DNA of 64,000 bases from positions 1,302,001-1,366,000 of the forward strand of contig JAVTVJ010000050.1 of the NCBI GenBank assembly GCA_034509425.1, written 5' to 3'. Shown here in pieces: positions 10,851 to 20,900 of the stretch. The number at the start of each line of letters is the position of its first letter. Position 1 is the first letter of the stretch. Below the pieces are notes generated by a model. It did not search any database. It worked only from the letters and a program-made list of their open reading frames with translations, and was not told where the DNA came from. This DNA comes from Eopsaltria australis (Eukaryota > Chordata > Aves > Passeriformes > Petroicidae). The translations under genes and the position numbers were made by a program.

Positions 10851-11989
10851 CTCAGACAAGCAGTAATCACTGTTTGTGGGCATTGTGTTGCAAGAGCAGC
10901 TCAGAGATGTTATTAAATGCTCTCATCAGAGCGACATCCATCCTTGTTTGGGCCCCTTTGCAAAGCCTTCCCATTTCCCTGCTGTCTCTTTGCACTTTAT
11001 AACAGATATTTTAGCAGTCAGGGGATGTTATGCAATGACAGCTATGAACTTTAATATCCTTTATCTAACATGAAGAGTCATAAACCAGCTATTAGCTCCC
11101 TCCCTGTGGCCAGCCTGACTCTCAGGACAGAAGGATGTGTCCCTCAGCCCTGTTTGCTCTCCAGACCTCACACCCAGTGAGCTCCCCTGCAAAGGGACAG
11201 AATTTTTGTGCATGTGCAGGTATTTACTAGAATTTACTTCCTATAAAGCCCACAAGTCAAACTGAATCTTCCCCCAGCACTGCAGATCCATCTCCATCAT
11301 GCCCAGCTCTTGGGTTTATGTCCTGATGTGTAATTCATGCTCTCACAGCTGGACAGCAGCACTGAGATGATGGACTGGGGTGGTTTCTGGAATCAAACCA
11401 ACTCCTGGGGAAAGGGACCTGGGAATAAAGCCTTGGATCAGGCCTGGGTCAGAGATGCTGAGGAAGCATTTCTAGCCTGGGCTGAAGGTCTGCTCAAGAG
11501 ATGTGGTCAGGGAGCAGACAAGAGTAAAAGACTGTTTTGGGTGTGAGAAGCTGGAGCAGGTGATGTTACCTTTTAGGCAGGAACCTGTGACTGTAAATCC
11601 ATGGTAAAGTCACCATTCCCACATCCACAGAGCTGAATTTTCCATTGAGATACATTTTGTCAGTCATCCTGATTGTGACCACAAAACAGTCCCTGGAAGT
11701 CAGACTAGATTATTGTTATGGCTGTGAAGCAAATATTCTGTTACTGTAAAGGGCAACCATTTTGTGCTTCCTGAGCTGAAAAACTATTGTCAATAAGTTA
11801 CGAATTCAGCCCGGAGCCTGAGGGAGTCAGACACTCAAATGCCATTGAACTTCCTAAACAGCTGAGTGCTTACATCCTTTAGGCTTCTAAATCCTTCCCT
11901 TAAATTACAAATCTGGTCTATAAACACAAAAATCTAATAGTTTGAAAGAAAGGTTTGCAATAAAGTAAAGATCCAGCCGAAATCCTTTG
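10851..11989. other. Intergenic DNA, nothing specific
   Basis: This is mixed-composition unique sequence. The part at 11340-11560 is G-rich on the plus strand and gives a 69-codon ORF rich in Trp and Gly (11337-11546). I consider that spurious because it has no splice or promoter context. Confidence 0.5.
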
Positions 11990-12690
11990 TTCATGAGATG
12001 CTGATCAATAACTAACTCCAGTGTCAGCTCATCACTTGTAAAATCTTTTGACCTTGAACTGTTTTTACTTCTTAATTTTGCTTGTTTAATTTTTTGCTGC
12101 CGACTATCTGAATGAAGCACTCTGAAGTAAGAAAAGTCATATCATTTATTCTGTGTTCACTGGCTCTAAGCAAGGTGGGCAAATCTGTATCTTTTTTGCT
12201 TACAGGCAGATCCCTCTCGCAGAACAGTCGCAAAGTTTTCCGTGTAGTCATTTGAAGCACATTTTCAGCTTCTAATCTCCCGCTGGAGTGAAATTCAAAG
12301 CACAATGGACTGAGTAGGATTCCTTTCTTGAATTTGTTTTGCTTTTAGTGGAACTTCAGCATTTCTGCCTTTTGATTGGAATCGCTTTGTCCTGTCCCAC
12401 CCATCGGAGAGGTCGTGCCCAGCTCCTTTTGGATGCTGCTCCTTTTCTGAGATGCCGTTTTGCTGGGGAAAAAAAGGAGCTGCATGCGGCACGCTGTGCA
12501 TTTGCATAACCTCTCTGGTAACAGTTTGTCAAGAATCCCTCTCGCTGTTATTCCTGTATTGTTCTCTGTCTAGCTGAGAGAACAGTGCAGTTTCTAAGGA
12601 TGCAAAATGATAGCTCTGTCTGGCGTATGAGAGAATATTAAATACATATTAAAATCGAGCTACTTCTGACAGAGCTCTTCTAGTGTTTGT
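11990..12690. promoter_or_regulatory. Candidate conserved non-coding element retaining CpGs
   Basis: Within AT-leaning DNA this block keeps an unusual number of CpGs, for example near 12102, 12218, 12229, 12240, 12282, 12405, 12413, 12455, 12487, 12492, 12542, 12623 and 12656. It also holds a perfect octamer ATTTGCAT at 12500-12507, a POU-factor site. CpG retention without GC richness suggests constraint or hypomethylation. Conservation and activity are untested. Confidence 0.27.
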
Positions 12691-13194
12691 CACTTGAGGG
12701 TTTGCTGAACCCACACAAAGCATGTTTTCTGAGAACTGAGCACCAAGTTTCTCTCGGTAAGAAAATGTTGAGGTGCCTTTTCTGTTTTTCTTGCTTTGTT
12801 TTACTGAGATGATTATCAGAAACGTAAACAGGTTTTATTTTGCTAAATATCAACACATTCAACTGCTCCACTACTTTTAGCTTCTGATTGTAATCAAGGT
12901 TTGACCAGAGCATATCTCTGGAACCTTTTGCAAAATGCCAAGTGCCTTTTAGATACCCTGACCCTCCATTTATTCAAACACTTTCACGACCATGCAGGAC
13001 AGCTTAGGGAAGAGCCACTACTTAACCAAACCTCCATAAACTTACATAGAATCTTCAGTCTATTTTCTATCTATTCTGAGAGGTGTTCTGCATATTTTAA
13101 GTCAGAACTGAGGTCTGGCTCTGCATTACTGCAGAGTTTGTGTGTGTGGAGGTGCACCCGTGTTAAATTAGGAATTCCTGGAAGCTGTGGGTGC
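12691..13194. other. Intergenic DNA, no gene seen
   Basis: A 143-codon plus-strand ORF (12901-13332) spans this interval and the CTCF-like motif. Its product shows no domain I know and no flanking splice sites support it. A short (TG)n run lies at 13140-13148. Confidence 0.5.
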
Positions 13195-13208
13195 TCAGCA
13201 GGTGGCAC
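13195..13208 (+). promoter_or_regulatory. CTCF-like binding motif
   Basis: TCAGCAGGTGGCAC matches the CTCF core consensus CCASYAGRKGGCRS at 13 of 14 positions; only the first C is replaced by T. It points along the plus strand and sits about 255 bp left of the 61-bp minisatellite. A match of this quality is uncommon by chance, but in vivo binding is unknown. Confidence 0.45.
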
Positions 13209-13463
13209 TCAGTGCCTGGAGGAGACAGACGGTGCTGGAGCCTCTCTAACCGGGAGGCAGAAGGCAGCCAAGCTCAGCACGTGCGGAATTAACCACTCAG
13301 AATGTGTAATCACTAACTGTGGATCAATTTAATTAGTGTCCTGTCACCGTGTGCAGCCACCCTTGTGATCTATATCCCCACACTCATCTCTGATGTGTCT
13401 GTCTCGGGGTTTACAAACTGGGTGTTAAAACAGGGCAATCAGAGGCTGAGAGGGGAGCAGGGG

Positions 13464-13966
13464 TCACCGTGGCTGTGAAACCCATCAAACACAGGGGTTA
13501 TCGTCGTGTTACTGCCCCAAAACTGGGCTCACTGTGTGAAATCCATCAAACACAGGGGTTATCGTTGTGTTACTGCCCCAAAACTGGGCTCACCATGTGA
13601 AATCCACCAAACACAGGGATTATCGTTGTGTTACTGCCCCAAAACTGGGCTCACCGTGTGAAATCCACCAAACACAGGGATCATCATCGTGTTACTGCCC
13701 CTAAACTAAGGTCACCATGTGACACCCATCAAACATGGGGATTATCATTGTGTTACTGCTCCAAAACTGGGGTCACCCTATGAAACCCATCAAACAGAGG
13801 TGTTATCATCGTGTTATTGCCCCAAAACTGGGCTCACCATGGCTGTGACACTGACACCCATCAAACACGGGTATTTATCATCATGTTACTGCCCCAAAAC
13901 TGTGCTCACCATGTGAAATCCACCAAATATGGATGTTATGATCGTGTTACTGCCCCAAAAGTGGGG
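13464..13966. repeat. Minisatellite, 61-bp unit, eight copies
   Basis: There are eight head-to-tail copies beginning TCACCRTGTGAAA and sharing GTGTTACTGCCCCAAAACTG. They start at 13464, 13529, 13590, 13651, 13712, 13773, 13834 and 13906. Six are exactly 61 bp. Copy 1 is 65 bp and copy 7 is 72 bp; both carry an extra GGCTGTGA-type segment near the start. The copies differ at many positions, so the array is not freshly expanded. Because 61 is not a multiple of three, each unit shifts the frame and short repetitive ORFs arise. A degenerate ninth start (TCGTCCTCTGG) follows at 13967. Confidence 0.93.
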
Positions 13967-14025
13967 TCGTCCTCTGGTACTTCCCCCATCAGAGATACTT
14001 GTGATAAATTTAGACAACACCAGAG

Positions 14026-14034
14026 TATAAAAGG
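14026..14034 (+). promoter_or_regulatory. TATA-box-like sequence
   Basis: TATAAAAGG is a consensus TATA element, placed between the end of the 61-bp minisatellite and a 12-bp inverted repeat starting 9 bases later. No initiator or transcript evidence is visible. AT-rich DNA yields such motifs by chance. Confidence 0.2.
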
Positions 14035-14039
14035 ATAAA

Positions 14040-14078
14040 ATTAGCACCCACTTTGTTCCCTCTAAAGTGGGTGCTGAT
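14040..14078. repeat. Inverted repeat, 12-bp perfect stem, 9-base loop
   Basis: AGCACCCACTTT (14043-14054) and AAAGTGGGTGCT (14064-14075) are exact reverse complements around GTTCCCTCT. In RNA a G-U pair and two more A-U pairs extend the stem to 14040-14078, and another G-U could close the loop further. There is no T-run after it, so it is not a simple terminator. It could be the edge of a small structured RNA or a relic of an inverted duplication. Confidence 0.7.
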
Positions 14079-14168
14079 AAGCAATCACCATTAACAAGCT
14101 GCTGGAAGCCTGTTGTACAGACATTCAGCAGTGCATAAGACACTTCCCAGTTTCGACCACTTCAGATT

Positions 14169-14188
14169 TAAGATACAAATGTATCTTA
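14169..14188. repeat. Inverted repeat, 8-bp stem, 4-base loop
   Basis: TAAGATAC (14169-14176) pairs perfectly with GTATCTTA (14181-14188) around AAAT. This is the second hairpin of three within 200 bp. Confidence 0.55.
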
Positions 14189-14194
14189 GCAATC

Positions 14195-14231
14195 GTTGCC
14201 AGACAACTCCTGGATATCGGAGTCCAGCAAC
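14195..14231. repeat. Two-tier inverted repeat
   Basis: GTTGC (14195-14199) pairs with GCAAC (14227-14231), and inside it ACTCC (14206-14210) pairs with GGAGT (14219-14223), which would give a bulged stem-loop. Each stem is short, so chance is possible. It is notable mainly because two other inverted repeats lie just upstream. Confidence 0.4.
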
Positions 14232-17040
14232 AAACTCCGGTTGCTCTCACTTAGCTTGACTTTCCAGAAACCTAATGGAAAAAAATAAATGATATTTTGT
14301 TTGATAGATTAGCTGATAAGTCTGGCATGAAAGGGGGTGCACACAGTCTTCTTCAAAGGCATGAGAGAAACTGATTTTATAAGTGTTACATACAAGGCTG
14401 GTCACAACGAGAGTGGATGCTGACATCCAAAAGGTAATAGCAACAGAAATGAAGATTAAATCACTAGGCATGGTTTAATTTAAGAGCAATGCACATGAAG
14501 ATACTGTGATTTTTTTTTTCCCCCAGAATGTCTTAATGAAAATGTGGATATCAGAAGGATTCAATTGCTCCGTGTATTGAAATCAGTAGGAGCTGAATTT
14601 CCCAACCTGTAGCTGTGTTTCAGAATTCTACCAGAGCACCTGGACCTGCAGCATCCTTGTCTCACCAGTGATGAGAATATTTCTCATGCACTGGAAACAC
14701 CAAGCCTAATAACAGGCCAACAAACATCCTTTAAATTCCACTCTAAACTGGGGGAAAATTACTCACAATATTATTTAGCCACAGAAATTATTTTGACTTC
14801 CATTTTATACTGAGAAGTAAAAAAGTGGCACAAACAAATGAGTTCTCAGGAAACTCTGCAGCAATTTGCCCACTGGCCTGTGGAGAAGCCTTTGTGCTTT
14901 TGGCTACTCAGGTGCAACCTGTGATAGCTGAGGAAGGGACCTGGACTGCTGGAGCTGTCTGCTCTCCCTGCTCCTCTCACTATTTATGACACAGATTTTG
15001 AAAGTCAAAGGTGGGCCAAGGGTACAGGAATGGGATGAGATGAAGGAGCTGTAACCTGGCTGTCTCACAGCGCTTGTATTCTCCACAGGCATTTGGGAAC
15101 ATCATTCTCTGACATCAAAACAAACCACAAAAAAAAGCCCCAAACCAAAACAGCTGCGTTGTTAGATGGGGAAACAAATCCCATTTGGAAAATATACAAG
15201 TTCTGATGTTTTATAGAAACCTGATTATACAGGCTGACAATATTGATGTTGACAGCAATTGTAAAGTGAATTTGGAGAGATTAAGTGTATAGGGGTATTG
15301 TCTGTAATTTTTAATAATTCTCTTCTCTTAGATCCTGAAGAAAAGGAACATTATTGTTGTGGATGTATTAATGGAATCTGCCTGTCAAAATAATGAAATT
15401 GAAAAAGCTTTTATTGGGTATGTATATCATAGAAATGTTAGCATTATATATGTCCCTTGTGCCAAATGTATTACCACAGCAATAAGTGGAGAAGCATCAA
15501 CAGGAATACAGTATATAATGATGCTTAAAAATCCCTCACATATTGACATTGCTATAAATCTAACCAGGCCTGGGAGCCACGCTCCCCCACATAATTTGCA
15601 ACACTTTCTATTAGCATTTAACATTTATTGTTTCCTTCATTTCAAGAATTATTCTAATAGGAAACTACTAAGAGGTCTGGAATGCAAATCCAAAGCCTTT
15701 CATGTCAGGTGCAGCATTACAGAACCCATTTCCTCTCCTTAGCAAACCTGATCATGTGGAATGTTAAATATCCTACCCCTTTCCATCATCAGGCTGAGGT
15801 TTTCCATGAATGGTTGGCCAACCAGATACAAGGCAAATTCAAGATGAAATCCAATTGAATAATTGCTAAATACCATAGTCAGAAAAGTATGTAACGTGCA
15901 TCATAATGCAGAAGTCTTGTGGGAGCTGTATTGGACTCTGCGTGTTGAACACCACCATAAACTCTGTCAGCCAGTAAGGCCATGTTACTGCAGAAAAATG
16001 TAAAATAAATACAATCTTGGTATAATACAGGCAGTAATTGTTTGTTTGCTTCAGCTGAAGTAAATTATCTCTGGATGTGAAATGCATGCTTTTGGAAAGC
16101 TGTTAAGAAAATGAAGCCGGAGAAGAGGGACTAAAATGGGAGCAGATGTGAACAAAACACCTGGACTGCTCTGCTGAAGCAAAGACAACACAGAGGGAGA
16201 AATGAGCACTACAAGATATTTCAAATATGTCACCATCAAATTGTTCTCCCTGTGTGTAGAGACCAGGACAAGAAATGTAGCATTTCACCTTTATGAAGGG
16301 AAAATGAAAAAAGTCAGTTTGCAAATGTTGGTAAGGGAACAGATTGCCTAAGGATACAGTGGAATCATCACTGAATAATTTAAAACATGTGTAAAAAATG
16401 GTAAAAATATTCCTGATAATCAGAAGAGGAGAATGGGCTAGATAAAGGTACCCACACTGTCACCCACCTGTGATCTGCAAGGCCACTGCAAGTGGCTTAA
16501 AGGAAAGGTGAAATCCCAGAGTGAAGAGGACTTTTTTGATGTCCTTTAATGCAAAGATTTTTTTCATGGGTGGTAGAATTCACACTGGTATTACTATAAC
16601 ATTATACACTGGAACACAGCCTCACATATACATTTGAAACACTGTGCCATAACACAAGTTTAAATAAATATTAGGACTCAGAAATGTTTGTTAGGACAGG
16701 AAACTGGAACGGATTTTTGAAGCAGTGACTCAACTATTTTGTGTGGTTTTACTATGCACACACATAAACTGGATCATATATCTGCAGGAAATTTGCATTC
16801 CTGAAGATGAAGGATTTCGTGTCAGTGTTAAACAGCGTGTGATGTACAACACCACCACCCCATCTCCGGAATTTATGTTCTAGTTAGGGAGTCTATGATC
16901 AGGAAATTCTAAACAATGTAGGAAGAAATGAAGGTGTCAGCCCTTAATATCAGGTTAGAGAGTCAAAGTCAGTCTTGGTAAGGTAGGAGACACTTTTTTC
17001 TCATCCAACACTTCTGAGAAAATGAAATGAGAAGTTGGTG
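14232..17040. other. Intergenic DNA with one exon-like segment
   Basis: This is mostly AT-rich unique sequence. Apart from the exon-like piece at 15332-15417 and AT-rich surroundings (15240-15680) that look enhancer-like, I see no gene, transposon end or RNA gene. Confidence 0.5.
15332..15417 (+). other. Orphan exon-like segment
   Basis: A pyrimidine tract TCTCTTCTCTTAG ends at 15331, followed by 86 bp open in one frame (ILKKRNIIVVDVLMES... to ...EIEKAFIG) and a good donor, GG|GTATGT, at 15418. The encoded stretch alternates hydrophobic beta-like and acidic helical segments, but I do not recognise a family. No compatible neighbouring exon was found within the window, and the frame stays open past the donor to 15742. 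It may be an exon of a non-coding transcript, a fossil exon, or chance splice-like sequence inside a conserved element. Confidence 0.2.
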
Positions 17041-17785
17041 CTGCAGCTGTAAATTGACAAGTTGAAAATTCTGTGGAGCTGCAGAGCAGGAACGGGGAGG
17101 GAGCATCTCCCTGTGCAGAGGCTGCTTGGAAGGAGAACCTGTGAGAAGCACTCTGCAGTGTCTGCAGGTGGGGATCTTCAGAGATGCTTTTGTTTTCCTT
17201 CCCTTCCAAGAATGATTAATTCCTGCATCTTAAACGTAGCCCAGCTGTTCCCCCTCTTCCACCACGGCAGAGATGGGTCTCTGCAGGCTCTGTGGGCTGG
17301 ACCAGCAGTGACAGCTCCTCCCGGGCCGTGGTGCTGAGCCTGAAGAGCTGGGAAGGGTCGTGCAGTGGGAATGGGCTTGGCTGGCTCTGCTTTCCAAGCA
17401 GGAGGGGATGCACAGGGAAGTCCCAAAGCCTTCCATTCAATTAGTGAACATCCCTGCCCCTGGCAACGGGGATGAACCACAGCTGGTACCAGAGAGGGAG
17501 ACTCAGATGTCACTCTGCCGCTCGCACACACGCGTGCTGATTTGTCCTTGTGTGTGTGAATATTTCAGAAATGCCTAAAACACTTGAAAGAGTTTCTCTG
17601 CCTCAGCCTCGCTCCAGCTGCTGGCAACCATTAGGCTGCTTGTCTCGCCTTTGTTGAACTGGCATTGCTGGGAGCAGCCCCAGTGGCAGGCACTGAGTGA
17701 CAGGAGATGCTGCAGGAGCAGCACTAATTGGGGGAAGCAGGAGCAGCAGCTCAGGCTCAGCGGGCAGCTCGGGGGAGGGAAGGGA
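17041..17785. other. GC-richer intergenic patch
   Basis: This patch is visibly GC-richer than its surroundings, with a few CpGs (17519-17532). Overlapping ORFs run on both strands (for example 17178-17531 minus, 17360-17578 plus). The mutual overlap and lack of motifs argue against coding. Confidence 0.45.
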
Positions 17786-17983
17786 CTCAGGAGGTGACCT
17801 GGACTCAGGAGATGACCTGGGCTCAGGAAGTGACCTGCACCCAGGAGGTGATCTGGACCTGGGGGGTGACGTGGGCTCCAGAGGTGACCTGGGCTCCAGA
17901 GGTGACCTGGACTCAGGAGGTGACCTGGACTCCAGAGGTGACCTGGACTCCAGAGGTGACCTGGACTCCAGAGGTGACCTGGG
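17786..17983. repeat. Minisatellite, 18-bp unit, eleven copies
   Basis: There are eleven consecutive 18-bp units of the form CTC(C/A)(A/G)GAGGTGACCTGG(A/G). The left units are more diverged (GATGACC, GTGATCTGG, GTGACGTGG). The right half is nearly homogeneous, CTCCAGAGGTGACCTGGA. Because 18 is a multiple of three and the unit lacks stops in several frames, it opens long ORFs on both strands: GDLDSR repeats of 97-99 codons on plus, and S-P-G-H-L or S-R-S-P-L-E repeats of 156-166 codons on minus. None has a gene context. Confidence 0.92.
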
Positions 17984-20900
17984 CTCCTGCTGGTGAGGAA
18001 AGGGCGAGGCAGGAGGGCTGAACAAGAGAGAAAGGACACGCCCGTGTGAGTGTGTGGCCCCAAGCAGCAGCACAAGGTCGTGTTATCAAGTCAGCTTTTT
18101 GGCACAGAAGGAAATGATGTGACTATTCTTTTTGGATTAAAAAATGAGAATTACTGTGGTGCCCACAAGCATGAGAAACTTATTTGCATGCCCTGCCATC
18201 TGGAACATTACCTCCCTTTCCATCCTGGGTGCTGTCACATTTTTCATACCATGGCTCAGTTCTTGCTAGAAAACCTTCTGATGGACCACTTCTTTCTTTC
18301 TTTATCCCATCATGGACCACAGTCTGCCTTCCCCTTGGGAAGACATTATCCAGATCTCTCTGGCAATGGCAGCAGCTGCTTGACAGCAGCCCAGAAGGTC
18401 CCTCTTCAAATCCAGTTGTGTCAGTTTAAAAATGGACTCTTCATTGCCATGACAAAGACAAAGGCACAGAAACAAATAAAATAAAACCATAATCAAGAAA
18501 AAGGCCTTAAGAACCTCTAAAACAACTGATTTTAAACACAAAGCTCAGTGCTGGGTGTTGAACCCCTGTTCTTCTCCTTGAGTTCATTATGGAAACAGGG
18601 ACAAGAAGGTTGTCCTTGCTGTGGGAAGAGAGGGATGCATGACCCAGGAGGAACACTGTCCTTCTGATTTTCCTTCTGTGTGGACAAACTTCTCTTCCAC
18701 AATATCACCATAATTTCTTTATTCACTTCAGATGGTAAATGTTTTTCAGCAGATATTGCATCTTTGTATTTGCTAACAAGGTAGCAGGACAGATGGCACA
18801 CCTCAAGTGTACCACGGGACATATGTTTTTGTGTAAGTACTTGAGGGTTTTCAGTATGCAGGAATGTGTATTTAAGTAGAACCTCTATCTCTATATTGGT
18901 CAGCTGACAATCTGGAGTGGCATCCATGTAAATTCATGAGGTAAAGTTTCTAAATTCCAAATGTTTACCTGATTTTTAAAGGCTTAAATTAAAGTTAGCT
19001 CTGCTACTCAGCTACAGGAGGTTGATGGGGTGTTTGAGATCTTGTGTTAAAATTCAGAGCCATGTGATATGCCTCGAAGAATGGAAGATTCCTGTAAATA
19101 ATTGGTGTGTAGACAAGAGTGGAAGATATTTAGCCTTGCCAGTCAGGTTTCAAATACTTCATAGCAGCTCAAAAACACGCAGGGCAGAAATTCTGTAAAA
19201 TGCATTTGTGGCTGTGGAATGGATTGGAAGAGAAAGAAAAAAAAAAAAAGAAAAAGACAAAACAAACCCAAAACATGCTTTTGGTTGGGGGAAAGATCAA
19301 AGGTATGGCAGTGCAATTGCTTTTGGAAATCTCTCCAGGAGCAGGATTTCATGCAGACTCCTGCTGGTGCTGTCTGCTGCTCCCTGTGTTTGTGTGCTCT
19401 GTGCCAAGGAGACTTTTGGGGAGCTGCTGCAAAAATGTGCAAGGTGCTGATAGAACATTGCAGGAAGTGGGAAATTTTGTTGTTTAATTTACACCAACCT
19501 TTTTTATTTTATATAGATCCCATTTCCCTGTGTACTCACTGCACATGGGAGGCTGAGCACTGGCAGACCCTTGGAGTTCCCCTCAGGACAAGGAAGGACT
19601 GGCTGTAGGGGTTTCTTCACAGTTTATTAAAACTGAACCAATGCCTTTCAAAATGGCCTCGATGAAGCTCTTGATGCTGGAGTCAATGGATTTCTCAAAA
19701 TATGAATCTAGGCTGGTTTTAGGTACCTGTCTTCCAAGCAGAAAACAGAAGCATCTGTGAAAAATTTTACTTCCTTCTGATATCATGTGAAATATCTGAC
19801 CTAGAGGACTTGCAGTCAAAGTGGCAAAACTAATTTGTCTTATATTTTCCACATGCTTGGTTTATCCTACTGCTGAAATAGTGTTAAACTACAAATGGTC
19901 AATAAGAAATAGATTTTTAATTATTCTTCATTCATTCATGTCCTGATTGTGATTATTACGCAGTATTTTAAGGAAAATGTGGGATCTGGGAGCTATAAAT
20001 TTTTCCAGCTTCTGGATGAAATAAAGACACTCTGAAACAGGAATGCTATGCATGAATACAAAAACTCTTTTAAATTATAAAACAAAAGCTGGCCAAGCCA
20101 CCAAGCCTCCTTTTCATCTCCTTGTCAGTCCAGCTCACGATGCAAATACCCTGAGTGAGTAATACATCCTTGGAGTGACAGCACTGGGCCATCACTCACT
20201 TGGAAAAGCCACACAAGCTGCAGCTCTGACAGGCTGCAGGAGGAGATGGAAGCTCTGCAGTTCTGCTGAAGGCAAAGCAGTGAAAAGTCATCTGAAGTGC
20301 AGAGGGATGGACACTCTAAGCAGTGTCAGGGGTTTCACATCTTCTTGTGGAGTGGGAGATGTCTAAATCCCCCCAAAAGGTGGTCATGGTCCCTCTTGTC
20401 TAAGCACAGAAGGACTCTGCCACTCAAAGGCAGCACAGAAGAGAAAAAGCACCTTAATTAAATGAGTGGTCCTTAGTGCAATGTATTAGGGTTCAGTAGG
20501 AGATATAAAATTGTATTATTTTAAGTCTATTTATTGTGAAAACACACTGGAAGACCTAATGCACCTATCCATAGCCATGGGCTGCCACTAGGACCTGTCT
20601 GATCACAGAACAGAGCACTGAGCTCTCAGTCTGGTGCAGAAGGAACCTCTTGTAGGAGTGATGGAAGATTTTTCAGGCTGATCTATTAGAAAAAATGTGA
20701 CATAGCATCTCCCTGTAACAGAAATATCAGGGTTTGCCATGTGGTTTATGCCAGTTCATTCTTTGGTGACTGACACTCACAAAAGTTGTCAGGGCCTAAA
20801 GGAACCCTTCAAACAGACAAGAACTGAGACTGTTCTGCAGGATCAGGCTCAGGTTGCCCCACAGCCATTAGCAAACACCTGTCCAGGCCCAGGTGAAGCA

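Noticed and set aside
13719..14038. Short repetitive ORFs with AHHGCDT or APKLGS motifs
   Set aside because: They are products of the 61-bp minisatellite; the unit length is not a multiple of three, so the frame changes in every copy.
14147..14160. Partial B-box-like TTCGA near the hairpin cluster as a polymerase III gene
   Set aside because: Only TTCGA of the B box is present, there is no A box at a proper distance and no T-run terminator.
17575..18075. 156- and 166-codon proline/serine-rich repeat proteins on the minus strand
   Set aside because: They arise from an 18-bp minisatellite that lacks stops in several frames; similar-quality frames exist on the opposite strand and there is no gene context.
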